From Phylloscopus collybita (lineage: Eukaryota > Chordata > Aves > Passeriformes > Phylloscopidae), in the NCBI GenBank assembly GCA_027886175.1, contig JAJNNQ010000003.1, forward strand, positions 7,908,001-7,972,000: a DNA stretch of 64,000 nucleotides. Direction: 5' to 3'. Every line of letters begins with the position of its first letter. The first letter of the stretch is position 1. Below the pieces are notes generated by a model. It had not been told where the DNA came from, ran no database searches, and was given only the letters and a program-made list of their open reading frames with translations. Shown here piece after piece: positions 1 to 12,163 of this stretch. A program made the translations under genes and the position numbers.

Positions 1-2180
1 TAGGCAGGTGTGAATTTCCTAGAATTTGATATGAAAATGCCCTCTTGTGCAATATTTCTTGAGCCCTCTGTTTTACTGGTTGCAATCAGACATCTAATTT
101 GGGGACGTCAAGGCAGGTGAAAGAAATGCTGGAGCTGAGTATGCTGGTTAGGATCTGGTTTAGAAATTTGCTTCTGTTCCTTTTCTGCATCATCATGCTC
201 CTCTTGGCCAGGCAGTTTTTAATGTATTCTCCCTTCTCAGCCATTCTTCCCAGGATGTACGAGCAGGGCTCAGGATCTTGTCTGTCACAGGACATGACAA
301 GTGTCATGGTGTGAAACGTTTTCATCCTACTGCAAGAGCAGCTCTTGAGTTCCAGTCAGCCAAACTCAAACCTGTAATATTTGGACTTGGTCCAGTGAGC
401 TGAAGCTAGTTGGTTTCAAGCAGCTTCACGTACTTTCCCAAAGAGTTTTCCCAAGCATATTATCTCCTGGTGCATTGTGTTTAGTGGTTAGCCTCAAAGG
501 AACAGGCTGCCAACGTATTCTGGCCATTCTTTTCTTCACAATAAGACCTGTGCCATTAAGTAGGTTCATATGACCTACAAATGAGACAATAAAGACCTGA
601 ACCCAGTACCAGCCATAACTTCAAACACGCCTTTCATGCAGCAGCTCTGGCTTCTCTGGTGTCTGGGCAAAGTGGTTAAGTCTTCCAACTCCTGACTGGA
701 CCTCAGGCTATTTTTGGGCAGACAGGTTGATACTGCTAAATCATCACTTGGCCAAGCATATTATAGTTTATAGAGAGTTTGGAAGAGGCATCAAGACATG
801 GAGCCAAACTAATTTTCTCCTCAGATCCAGAACTGGCTTGGGGTGAGCCTTGTATGGGGTTTCTTTGGGCAGCACTGGTGTTATTTTCCCAGTAATAGCT
901 GTAAGGCCAAGTTAGGAAATCAGGGAAGTCTGGTCCTGTACAAGTTTAGGTCATTTCAGTTCCTGCTATTTTGTGCCTGATCAGTTGACTTCTGCAACAC
1001 AAATACTAAGATTTGTGTAAAAAGCAGAAGTCATTATTTTTTCCTGAAATAAGCAAGAACTGAAACTTCTTGCAGATATAATTCAGTATTAGCCTAATTA
1101 TTCTTAAATGCTGTCCGTGCAGGGATAAAGAGAAAAAAAAGGTGTCAGCTTTTACAATCTTATTCATTCCATCAATTTAAAAGCTTTTTATTTGGCTTCA
1201 AAGTGAGTCTACTACTTCACAACAAAATTTCATTGTGTCCCAGATGAGTTCTGTTTAATGGAATCAAATTTCACCTTTTCTAATTATCTTTTGGAACAGA
1301 CAATCTTTACAGAATAATTAGTAATAGAAGTACACAATGGATCATTGTCTTTATTACTTGCAAAGAAATTCTAGATGCTGTACTAAATCTTGAGATATGA
1401 TCTCACAAAATGTAAAATATCTCACCCCCTTACTGCTAAATTATATGAAATTCAACATAATTTTAACACAAAGGGTGTTAATTTTACTTCTTTGAGAAGA
1501 TCAGCTTTAAGTTGCTTTTACAGAATAACTTTCCCAATCCCAGTCTAATTAAACAAGCCTAGACATAGATGAACTTTTTGTCTTCAATTAATTTTCAAGA
1601 TTTCTAAATGAAGGACTTAACATTCTTTTATTAAGGAGATAAAAACAACTGTATGTTGCCTTATCTAGCCCTCAGTTTTCCTTCAGGGGTCATTTACATT
1701 GTGGCATTGTTTTAAAATGCTGCCTTCCTATTCTGCTAAAACGAAGTTAGCAACCAGCCAAGATTTAAAAAGGTAGCTCCACCTGCAATGAATGAACACA
1801 TACAATCATAAAGGAAAACAAACTATCCTGGCACAAGGGAGAGTCATTTGGAATCTATCACCTCTTCCTCTCTGGTTTTCCCAAATGTTCTGAAAATTAT
1901 TATGTATTACTGAATTATACTCCAAAATCTATTTCACCTGGTCAAAACCAGGGAGAAATTACTTAATGAAAATAAAAATTATTTTTTATCAAAATGGGCT
2001 GTTTATCTAAGAATCATGGTTGAACTAACCTTCCTTGATTTAAAATTTGCCACAAAACTGGGAGAAAAAAGAAAATGTACAAGAAAAATGGGCTGGGTCC
2101 TCCTTGGACTGTTAGTCTTTATAATTTAATTTGTTGAGAATTTAAAATTACATTAATTGTGCTTAAATAACTGACATTAT
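1..2180. other. Noncoding stretch, nothing recognised
   Basis: AT-rich single-copy-looking DNA. Short open frames on both strands lie over 86-325 (79 codons minus, 71 codons plus), but neither gives a recognisable domain, and overlapping frames of that size are expected by chance. I see no splice-flanked exon, RNA gene or clear repeat here. Confidence 0.5.
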
Positions 2181-2199
2181 TTGACACTGCAACAACAGA

Positions 2200-2460
2200 G
2201 CAACGGAAATGAGTGACAAACACACAAAAGACTTTTGTTATCTTTGTTTGTCTGCCTGAATAAATCTCAACAAGTAGTTCAAAGATTTAAATTTATAGCA
2301 TACTTAATCGTCATTAGACGGCCAATCCTATTGACTCTAAACTGCATTTCACTGATATTGAATAGTTTTGGCATCTGCTTCATGTTGACTCATCGAGAAT
2401 CTTAATTTTCAAATCACTGAAATTGTGTAAAGAGAGGTCATAAAGAAGGACTGTACACAG
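2200..2460. promoter_or_regulatory. Candidate conserved noncoding element (AT-rich)
   Basis: The stretch has the mixed, non-repetitive texture typical of vertebrate conserved noncoding elements. It keeps CpGs in AT-rich surroundings (around 2309-2320), has a GGCCAATC CCAAT-type site at 2320-2327, and contains several homeodomain-type ATTA/TAAT cores. No open frame crosses it. The call rests on texture only; a cross-species alignment would decide it. Confidence 0.3.
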
Positions 2461-2699
2461 TGTTATGCTATATATGTGTTTTTAAAATGTTTATTTTCCT
2501 TTCTCTTTCAAAAGCTGTTTCTTTATATTATTTAAATACCACAGTGCTCTTCAGAATTGCAACCTGTGATGAGGAAAACTAATAAAGGCTCTCAGTTTGG
2601 AAAGTAATGAACTCTTTTGAGACTTACCTTACTTGCAAGAATTGGTGAATTTTTAGTTTACAATACCACTCACCAGAAAAAAAGTGAGGTTGAACTTCC

Positions 2700-2960
2700 C
2701 CATTTTCCAAAAAGGCAGCGCACCCTGACCCAAAGATTCTATGGACTGCAGTGTGAGGAACCTCTTTAAAACAAAGTAAGTTGGCTAAACCCAGCCAGTC
2801 ATAGCAGTGTGTGTGACTCTGCAGCGAGATGTGCAGTCACTCTGTTGGACTTTGCTATCAGATGGCCATGTTAATGCTTTTTGTACATCCATGTACCTGT
2901 TATTGTACAGGAAACATTTATAGCTAGAAACTGTCTGGCAGCAAAAGCTTTTTACAACCA
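2700..2960. promoter_or_regulatory. Candidate conserved noncoding element with nested palindromes
   Basis: Non-repetitive sequence with an E-box-like CAGATGG near 2860. Two adjoining short dyads follow: GTACAT at 2883-2888 with ATGTAC at 2891-2896, then CCTGT at 2896-2900 with ACAGG at 2907-2911. These could be dimeric factor sites. There is no coding signal. The function is inferred only from motif density. Confidence 0.28.
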
Positions 2961-3399
2961 ATGTCTGAGGTGAAGGGAAAATCCAAACATCAAACCCTTT
3001 TCAAGACATCTCGTTAACGACTTCCTTTTATGAAAATCTCAAAAAATACGCTTAAGAACTGCAAACTCTAGAGTGAAACAAAATATGTGTTTTATTTGCT
3101 GAACCTGGTCAACTTAATTGAAGTTATTTACAAATTTATAATGAATTTTCACAGCTTTTTTACATGGAAAAGAATTAATGAAATTGGATTTCTATCAACA
3201 TTAATTTTCACAGTTTTTAAACAGTTTGAAGGCGGTTTGGCTTAATTTTGGCTTTTGTATCTGAAGTTATAAAACATTTTGTATAACACTGACCTAAATT
3301 TCATGTAAAATACCTGTGGCTTTGTGGAAAAATGGGAAAATTTAATTTTGAAGTGATGTGATTCGTCTCTTCAGCACCTTTTCAATTTGTCAGTTGATC

Positions 3400-3440
3400 A
3401 ATCATTTATTGAAATAGCACTATGTACCAAACACCAACAA
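3400..3440 (-). repeat. Probable L2/MIR-type 3' tail fragment
   Basis: The phrase from TTTATTGA through AGCACTATGTACCAAACACC resembles the reverse complement of the 3' end shared by old L2 and MIR elements (a size-class term followed by a CTCAATAAA-like end). It is short and diverged, so family assignment is tentative. Confidence 0.4.
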
Positions 3441-6400
3441 ATACAAGAAATCTCCAGTGATACCAAATAAAGGTGTTTGCCAGACAAGATTTTTTCTGTC
3501 TAGCAAACATCAGTATCCCACAGAATCAGTGGCTCCTCACACGCTGTCAGTTTTCCTGCACTGTGGGCTTGAAACTACACCAGCCTCTCCAAGTGTTCTG
3601 AGGAACAGGACATGCAATTATTAGTCAGCCACACAAGCCCTCAGCCTGGAATTCATTCTGTCTTGTCCTTCTTTCCACCCCTTCTGGAATGGAAATACTG
3701 GAGCCAGCACAGTATTGTAACAGAAATGAGAGGAACAAGGTCAGGATCTACCAGACAAAGAGATTCACCTCAACTAAAATATTCTGTGCTTTTCTTATAT
3801 ATTATAAAATTGATAGCCAAATTCCTTAATTTTGCTTATTCTGGAGCAGAAAGGGGTTGATATCAAAACCAACCTGAGAAGTTGAGGGACATCTGTGTAT
3901 CCAAATATCTAAGGCATTGATGTTCTTCATTTGTTTAGTGGTATTTACTTTAATTATTGCATCTGTACGGTCTGACTCTGAGCCATTTATAACAGCAGCT
4001 ATGTAAAACTCAAAATATTGAATTTAGTGGAGCTTTCAAATAGAAATGAAATCATTTGGCCCATCTGGACTGAACACTGATATTTGGTGGGAGTACAGTT
4101 TCCCTTTACTGTTGACAGTTTAAACAATCAGCTGGACAATATTATTTGACACCCATGTCTGTTTATGATTTTTTATGAGATAAAAAAATCAAGATATTCT
4201 CCTTCAGGCTTAGCAATTCCATCCCTCACTGTGCAGGTGAAGACTCTCTTGTTTTGTTTGAAAAAAAGCTGCTCCACAAAGATTTCCTGTGAACTCATGG
4301 CAAATGAGCATTTTAGCTTTAGCGTGAGAGGAGATACAACTGCCAAAACACACGTACTGAAAATACATTTTCAATTTTCCTATACGTAACAGCAGAGAGA
4401 AAGGGTTGAAATATGGCACCTGTCTTCCTGCAGCTCCCATGCAGCTTTCCAAAGTGAGAACCTGTCTTACTTTATGGGGGGATTTAGGCAGAAAAACACA
4501 ATGCAGAGCCAGTAGTATCCAGCCTAAAATTTTGGACAGAAAGAGGAATACAAGCTTTTGCTATTTTGCAGCCTTCTCCAATAATCCCAAATAAACCATT
4601 CATTGCCATTTGCAGGAATAATACAAATTCCATTATTCCTAGCAAATCCAAAATGCAGAGGTTTGGCCTTTCTGTTCCTAGGAGAATGACAGATTTTGTT
4701 ATGATATTCTGGTTTTTGATGGGTCGAAATCTCCTGAGATAAGCAACTTCCAGCATCTGCAAGTGGAGCAGAACTGGGACCTTAACCCTTGATCTTTGTA
4801 TTGGCATTTGAAAGGATTTCCCTTTGAACAGCACAACTGAAGGCCCAGCTGGATGCTGAGCAATCATTTCCTTCTGATGATGTAAATAAATAAGTAAAAT
4901 GTAACACAAGAAAAAAAAATACTTGCTAGTCCTGGTAATTCATGACTATCTCATTATTTAATTTGTCATATAGTAGTACTAAGGATGTGCTAGAGTGCCT
5001 GATGTCTCTGCCATGCTTTAAAAAAGGACATAATAGTCGAGAGCACTAGTGCCTTCTTTCGAGTGTAGCAGTGTGCTATTAAGCCGATAGGATCAGTAAA
5101 CTTCCTAAAGCCTGCAGGATGAATTGATGTTTTTCAAAGACTTGTTTAGGAAAACAAGGGAAGCAGATGTTCATAGACTTTTAAGCAGGGGGAAAAAGAG
5201 AGGAGAAAGAGAGAAAACTCTCAACAAGGGATTATTCCTTTGTCAATTCCATTCCGACAAGGAAAGAGAATGTGCACTGATGATGTTTTGCTTTTGTTTA
5301 AATACGTATTTGTGCTATGCTGGTTGAGTGGGGGAAAGAAAATCTCTCGTGCCAGTAGGATGTAACAACCAGTGGACAATTTATAAACTGATCAATTAGA
5401 GGTAGAGACTCGTTTCCAGCTTGTTTATATATTTCAGCCTTCAACTACAAGAGGTAGAAACATGCAGAGATAGATGATTACTTATGAGTGTAGTGAGGAA
5501 AAAAAGTTGTCACCTATAGAGTGAGCTTTTTCCTTGCTTAATATATATAAAAAAAAATCCTTGTCAATGATGTGTGTATCTGATTGTTAAGAGGGATTTC
5601 ATCCATGGTGTTTTGATTTGAGAACTCTCATTTTCGTTCCTTTTAGCTAAAAAAGAACCCTGTGGATGCTTGTTTCTCTGAGGAGAGCAGATAAAATTTA
5701 TGGGAGAGTCAAATCAGATTCTTTGCATTTAACAAACACCCAAAAACGGATGGAAATTGGAATGAGTTGGAATTAAATCCTTGGCAAAGGGGCTTAATTT
5801 TCAAAAGACTTTCTATTAGCATAAGTACAAGAAAAAGTTCTAGTAGGAGTCCAAAATTGATCTATAGCGGTTTATAACTTCTTTTTTAATGAATTATTTT
5901 CTCTCTTGAGAAGAGACATTTTCTGTCTTATGAGAAAAATAAGCCAAATGGAGGTGTAGTGAAGAACTAGTGCAGCTATGAGAAAAGATGAGCAGAGATT
6001 GGCCATGATGGGTCAGGTTTAACGTGATTAGCCTCTCACCATCAGAACAAAATTTCCCCATGGGGGAGGTGGGCTAAAACATGTTTTTAAATGCATCTTG
6101 ACTGGTTTATGTAAGAGATTTTTGTGATAATATTGGGAAACTGGATTTGAAGACCCAGGGAGGCATTTCCAGGCCAGTATTCAAAATTTGTTTTGGTCCC
6201 ACTTTATTTTCAGCTTCCATTTTCACATTTGCAGATAAACTCTATCAAGACAAGTGTTCACAGAGTAAACACTGACCTCCAACATTTGCATTTTTCTGAA
6301 AGTAACTGTGGACTGCTTACTTAAGTATTAGACAACATGCTTGGCATTGCATGAGATTATATTAAAAGATGATACAAGGTTAGCTGGATTTGGGGTTTCA

Positions 6401-7454
6401 TACACTTATAAAAGTTTCTGTGTAATCAAAGGTATTTGCAGGAGATGTCTGCTCACAAAACTGTTGGCCACCTATTCCTGAGGCAGGCTTTCCCCTCCAT
6501 ATTGGCACAGCAGTTTGTGGGAGTGTGTTGTGGGTGAGAAGGCAGCATGCTCAGACACAGAGTTTGCCAGACTCAAAATAATAACAGATAGTGCGAGATG
6601 TTTTAATTGGAGATCCCCTCCCAAGCTGGTTTGTTGTGATGTCCCTACAGTGGGGAGCACAGGGCTGGGAGAAGATGCTGGTTCAGGGTTTATGGGAAAC
6701 TGGTAACCAATGCAGAGACATTTTGCAGTTTATTTACCTTAATCATTTGGATTTGTCACGAAAGTGACTCAAGGTCTCAGTCCATACTGTGCCACTTTTG
6801 AAGTCCTGTTAATCTCCAATAAGACCTGTTAGGACTCTTTGCCCTTGCGTGTGTCATGTAGACATATTTGTCATTAACCTGATTTAGCTCTCTGAGAGGT
6901 GTATGGGGAGACTCCCTGGTTAAAAAGGAAACTTGTAGCATCATTTATGTTCTGGAGACTCTTTCTTTTGGGGCTGTAGTGTTCAGTGCCTGATTCTCTT
7001 CTGCCTTATGTCTTGTGTTAATATTAGTTTATGCTGGTGCTGATAGACAGGATTGTGCTTTTCTGATTTAAAAGTATTTTATATTCTTACAGCACAGGGG
7101 CAGAAATCTGCACAAGGGGCAGAGCAAGGAAGCAATTTTAACTTAATGCAAGGACGTTTGTACAAGTTGGGATGCTTAGAAGCAGAGAGGAATCCTGTAA
7201 ATCTCAAATGAAAGGATATTAACTTATTTTAAGTACTATAGATATCTACAGATAAAAATATGTTTACAGCTCTTTACTCTTTTCTGAATGAAAGCTTTTC
7301 TAATTTGCACGAGTATAAAAAAGAAATAATTCTGTCTATACTGTTGTGGTTTTTTGACCTTGTCTAATCTATACTGCCAAGAGGGAATTGGCATAAACAC
7401 ATAGTTGAATTAAAATTGAGACTGAGCAGCAGAGGAGTTAACATGTATTAGATT

Positions 7455-7480
7455 TAGGGCCAAATTCTGACACATTTTCT
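7455..7480. repeat. Short scrap of an old amniote interspersed repeat
   Basis: The string GGGCCAAATTCTGACACA matches, from memory, the terminal phrase of a palindromic-looking repeat that is abundant in turtle and crocodile genomes and seen as fossils in birds. Only about 25 bases are recognisable. I do not recall the family name with certainty. Confidence 0.3.
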
Positions 7481-8869
7481 CTAGTAGGTATATGGGTTTT
7501 TTTGCTCTGTGAGTAACTGAAAAAGCAGGATCAACAAATAAAGTACAGCTTTCAGAAATCCCCAGAAATTCCTAATGTTTATACTTCTGTAGTCATGCCT
7601 GTGTATAACTCAAATTCCATCCAAAAATTCCCTTCTTTTTAGTCTTGTTCAGGAAAGAGGATTTCACAGAATTGTATTTGTAAGTGGTTTTGAATCCAGG
7701 ACTGTTCTTCCTGTAAAACTCTGAAGAGCCTATTATGCTACTGCCCTGTCTAAAGCAATGTAGAGTGAAGCTGTTCCAGTGTGAGTAATGATGTGTCAGA
7801 CTAATTGTTTTGACTAGCTGGGCATCCTCTGAGCTTGCTGGATCTTGAATACTGCAGCTACTTTAGGTTTCATGCCCCTGCACTCTGAATGCAGTGATTG
7901 CTTCTAACTGTTGCATTTATATCATTTCACTTTGCACCTTTTGTTATGTTTTTGCTCTGCGGTGTTTGTCAACAGTATATTTAGAAATACTGTGGAACTG
8001 CCGAGTGCTATACAATCAGTGTCTAACACTTAAAGAACACTATTTTGTATGGGACAACCTGCTGTTAGTTTGAATATCAAGTATGCCATTTACATTTTGG
8101 TGGATAGTTCAGAAATTTGATGTTTGCCAAATATGAAGCGTTGAAGAACACTCCATGTGCTGGATTAGTTCACTGTTGTGATCTCCTTCACAATGAGCAG
8201 CCATCTAATAAAATTTTGTATGCACAGATTTACATGACTGCATTACCCTATCTTGTAGGTGACAGTTCAAACACACAACAAAAGAGTCTTTAAATTCCTT
8301 TATTGTTTTTTATCAGATGGGCAGAAGATCTTTCAGAAAAGAAAACCAAAGGACAATATTTGCCTCCAGCTGTTAAAAAATACTTATAAATCAGCTGTAA
8401 CATATAGCTTCAAAAATAGTTGGCTCAATCATACGTGTGCTAGCCTATTTTGTGGAAGTTTATAGTAAATTATTTTTAAAAATCACTTGGTGTATATCAC
8501 AAGTAAAACTTTATGATGTTGTAGGCAGTAGTAAAAATAATGGAATAAATCTCCATAAGAAGCTGTTATGTTTGCAAACGGGAAGTTTGCCTTGCCTTGC
8601 AGTGGGTCTTGTGGATTCCACCAGAGGAGTTCAGTAATCTGTGCAAAAGCTGTGATTTGTAGAAACACTGTTAACATCCTGTTTGCCCTGCAAAAATCTC
8701 CTCATCCATGAGTTTTGGTAGCCCAGCCCAGGATACCTTGCAGCCTGGTACCCCCTACCCTGCATAAAACATAATAAACAGAATTGGTAGCGGTGAGATT
8801 TGGTACAAAATAAGGAGCTTTAATTAATTTTAAATGGTGCTTTTCAGAGTGTCAAAAGCTCAGCCCACT

Positions 8870-9240
8870 GAAGTGGAAAAGGGGGTTAGAGTGGCGAGAG
8901 CCTGGCAACACAGCTAATCTAGGCACTCCCAGCAAGCTCATTTCAAAGGCTGACATCAGCCCATTGGCATCTCGAGGTGGAGCTGCCTGGGGACAGCCGG
9001 GAACAGCCACTCTGCAGACAGACCTGCCAGGGCAAAGTTAGGGGTCTCTGGCAGCTTCTGTGACAAGGGTGCATTGTCACAGCGCGGGGCCTGCGCGCCC
9101 TGGGCATTTGGAAGTAGCCCAGCCACACTGGGGGATTGGTACTTGGTGCACACAAAACCAGCCTGATGGAGATGGAGGCTGTAGGAATACACACACGGAG
9201 TAGGTACAGAGCTGTGGATCGTGCCTTCTGTCATCAGATA
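8870..9240. promoter_or_regulatory. Candidate GC-rich regulatory element
   Basis: This block is clearly richer in GC than its flanks and keeps a small CpG cluster at 9081-9101. Just upstream is a perfect 9-bp inverted repeat: CTGTGACAA at 9058-9066 and TTGTCACAG at 9074-9082, with a 7-base spacer. The arms contain TGACA/TGTCA cores like those bound by TALE homeodomain factors. Two minus-strand open frames of 83 and 92 codons cover it, as expected where GC is high and stops are rare; neither is recognisable. It could be an enhancer or a small unannotated promoter. Confidence 0.33.
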
Positions 9241-9621
9241 TCAGGGCAGTCCCACTGCAGCAAACTGCTGCTCTGCTTCCCCAAGGTATTTAGATGGTGA
9301 TTTTGAAATCAGTGCTTACATGGTTGCTTAAAAGAGAGGGGCTATGCCGTGCAATATTCTAATGCATAAAGAAAAATGCGTTCTGAGTAGTTACTTTGGA
9401 TTGTTTAAAAGATAAGCTAAATAGTTTTTCAAACTTCCTTTATAGAGAGTTTGTTCTTCTGGAGGTCATTCTGGGATCTGTTTTCTAAAGGCTAATTAAT
9501 AGTAATAAACACAAATAACATTAAATAAGCTATCAAATATTGGTGGGTTTTGTTTCCTATTTTCTCTTATCATATTAACAGTAACTAAGGTATGTTATCT
9601 ATCCAGCTTTGTTTCTCTTTA

Positions 9622-9655
9622 AATCAGTGGCAGAACTCCCACTGATTTCCACATA
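9622..9655 (+). repeat. Fossil copy of an amniote interspersed repeat
   Basis: The core AACTCCCACTGATTTCC (9634-9650) matches the reverse complement of 27233-27250 at nearly every base, so the window itself contains two copies on opposite strands. The phrase resembles the ACTCCCATTGACTTCAATGG-type repeat common in turtles and crocodilians. The family name is not recalled with certainty. Confidence 0.42.
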
Positions 9656-10360
9656 TTGTTGCCACAACACACAAGATGAATTTGTACTTAATATATGTTA
9701 GACTTAGACAAAAAAGTCTAGGATATGAACCTGGTGCTGAAATGGCTGTTCAAGTCTTCAGCTAAAAAATCATCTCAGACTCTGGTTTTACTAGGCTTCA
9801 GATAATGCCCCTTAAAATTAGGCTGGCCCTTCATAGTAAGTTCTTATTCATTCATTATTTACAAAGTAGGAAAAAGAAAACCTCAGCACTATTTGCTGAG
9901 TACCAGTCAGATGACCCACAGACAACAGAAGCTTGCAAAGTTTTAATAAGGTAGATAATTCCTTTTTATAAACGTAATCTCTCATCTCAGCCACTGGAGC
10001 AGAGCAGCTTCAAATTTGTCTTCTGAACTTCTGCACAAAGTCATTTTCTACAATTTTCAGTTGTACCCTCAGCTACATTCATGTCCAATTTGGTATTTCA
10101 AGTTTGATCCATTGAAGAGGCCTAATGTGGTGTTGCTATTAAAAAGCCTAGAACGGAACTACTCATATTCTTAAAAAGTCTATATCTCAGTGCTGCCTTG
10201 GGTGCATTCCCTGTATGTGTTCTGCCCTTTGTGGAATGAGGTGAGGGTATGTAGTTTCAAATCTAATTACCATCCTTATGAGCTGTAGGAAGCTCTCCAG
10301 AGCTGCTCATATTTCATTTATTTGCTGACACCCACCCCAATGATCCCTACAAAAGATGCC

Positions 10361-10445
10361 ATCCCCACCCAAAAAAGTGAAAAAACCCAAACAAGCAAAC
10401 AACAACAACCACCAAAAACTACCCACACCCCATTTCCCCCAAACT
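10361..10445. repeat. A/C-rich low-complexity tract
   Basis: Degenerate run built almost only of A and C on this strand, with CAA, CCA and AAAC words mixed without a fixed period. It is one of several such tracts in the window; the others near 13.9, 16.2, 26.3 and 33.3 kb are G/T-rich on the plus strand, and the one near 39.6 kb is A/C-rich like this one. Confidence 0.75.
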
Positions 10446-11980
10446 CAGAATTTCCACAGGAAGGCAAGCCATCATTTCACTGGCAAGGATGCTTCTGAGT
10501 GTCTATCTCCTGCATGAAGCTGATGGCAGATTGGGAAGTGTTGCTGAACTTGGGCAAGAATGGCATGTGCCACCAGGGTACTTTCTGCTAATGGCTCCTA
10601 GTCTCAAAGGAACCTCTGCTGAGGCCTGGGTAATCCCCCCCAGCATCTGTGTCAGGGCCGTGCTTGCTTATATTCCATATATTGCATCTGGCAATGTATT
10701 TTCTATAGGATGTTAAAGTTGGATCCAGGCAGTCCCTCTAAAGCAGAGGTAGCTCCTGAGGTCCTACCATGGAGTGTACTTAGGATGCATGAAGTAGCCC
10801 CTCACTGGCCCCGTGACCTGACTTGATGAAATCCTGTGGTTTACACTCTGGGCAGGTCTCTCTGCTGCACAGTCTTAGGGCCACCTCCCTCCTGCTGTAC
10901 TCCTGTTTCCCCTCCATGTTTTCCTATAGAAGCACTTCTCCTCCCAGTCACTCAGAAAGGATGGAGGAACTCTCTTTTCTGCCTGTATTTAGAGATTTTG
11001 TCTGGTTGATGCGTTGTCAGCCTTTCTCTGTGACCACATATGTATTGTGTAAGAGATGACAGCAAATTTGGTTCTGTGTAAATAAAGAAACAGTTTTATC
11101 CTGATATATGTTGTTTCCTATCAATCTCTTCAGGATATAATTGTTCACAGAATAATAGACAAAAATTTGGTTTAGAGATTGGTTTTAACCAACAGCTTTC
11201 AAGAGGACAAAATCAGATGAAATGGATTTTGGCACAAAGGATAAACATCCCCCAAGAAATATGTTGGCTTGAGTTTTTGTTTGCTCATGGTCTATCTTGA
11301 AAGTGCAAGTTTTGCTTCTGTGGTGAGATACCTTTACTGGGAAGGCTTATCTTCTCCTGACTGTGTTCTGTCACTGTACCATGGCTTAGCGTCCCTTTGC
11401 AATGAAGTGCTTTGAGCCCAGTTGTGTCTGACGAAATTTCATTGTCTTAGGGTAAATCTTTGTCTTGGGAGATCAAGGCTAGGCTGTGTATTAAAAAGAT
11501 TTAATCTGCGTTCATGTAGATCCACACTACACAAAACCAGTTGTTGCAGTTTCTCTGCATATCAGTGCTGTGAAGGTGGAACAGGAAATATACACAAACC
11601 CAGTAGAAATCCCTACTGGGTAGCCACAGCATAGAATCTGTGTTATTTTTAGCATTCATTCACATCATACAGTGACAGAGCAGTCACTGGCAATTATAGC
11701 AGGCTCTGGAAATCTAATGCTTACTTGAAAATATGTTAAATCAGAAAATATCCACAGACCTATTAGATGAAGCCAGTTTTTGCTGCTAACCTCAACTGCA
11801 TCTCACCTTCATTTTCAAATCTATCTTTGGTTTCTCTAACATACCTAATATAATGATGTTAAAAAACCCCCATTGTTTACGCATCTTGCTTTTTCTTTTT
11901 TTTTTTTATGTGTTTGCCTTTGACTGGAAAAATCTTGACCATAAGCACATTCCAATCTTCTAATGAATGCCAGGAAAGTC

Positions 11981-12094
11981 ACAGTCTTGTGGTTAAAACA
12001 CAGAACTGGAGAATGAACAGAGGTCTGGTACTAGCTGGGCTCTGGCACAAATTTGAGGCAAATAACTTTCTCTCTCCATGACTCAATGCTTGCC
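11981..12094 (+). repeat. MIR-family SINE, 5' half
   Basis: The order of phrases follows the MIR consensus: TGTGGTTAAAACACAGAACTGG for the tRNA-derived start, then a GGTCTGGTACTAGC segment, GGGCTCTGGCACAAA for the 'gctctgccact' part, GAGGCAAATAACTT for the 'gggcaagtcactt' part, and CTCTCTCCATGACTCA for 'ctctctgtgcctca'. The match stops where the poly-A tract at 12095 begins. It is an old, diverged, inactive copy. Confidence 0.75.
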
Positions 12095-12118
12095 AAAAAA
12101 AAAAAAAGAAAAGAAAAG

Positions 12119-12161
<43 letters not shown>
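12095..12161 (+). repeat. Poly-A rich tract, about 67 bases
   Basis: Nearly pure A with a few G interruptions (AAAAG units at 12107-12119) and then an unbroken A run to 12161. It abuts a MIR copy at the point where the consensus would read TGTAAAATGGGG, so it may have grown from that A cluster. An open frame across it encodes only a lysine run and is not a gene. The exact length in the assembly may be unreliable. Confidence 0.9.

Positions 12162-12163
<2 letters not shown>

Larger units (their letters stand above)
2961..8860. other. Noncoding stretch with isolated fossil-repeat traces
   Basis: AT-rich noncoding DNA. Apart from the L2/MIR-like tail near 3.4 kb and the short repeat scrap near 7.46 kb listed separately, I recognise no gene, RNA or mobile element. 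The longest open frame (4484-4909, minus, 141 codons) has no visible domain, compositional coding bias or splice context, and is treated as chance. Confidence 0.45.
9241..11980. other. Noncoding stretch with one fossil repeat and an A/C-rich tract
   Basis: No gene or RNA recognised. The stretch contains the repeat scrap near 9.63 kb and the A/C-rich tract near 10.4 kb, listed separately. Short open frames at 10489-10716 and 10823-11059 have no visible domain. Confidence 0.45.

Noticed and set aside
86..325. Overlapping open frames on both strands (79 codons minus, 71 plus).
   Set aside because: No domain, no splice context; frames of this length are expected by chance, and antiphase overlap points to low stop density.
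4484..4909. 141-codon minus-strand open frame as a gene.
   Set aside because: The product resembles no family, there is no start context or exon structure, and the composition matches the surrounding noncoding DNA.
11981..12040. Possible tRNA gene because of tRNA-like TGGTTAAAAC-type sequence.
   Set aside because: No cloverleaf or intact B box; the order of segments matches a MIR SINE head.
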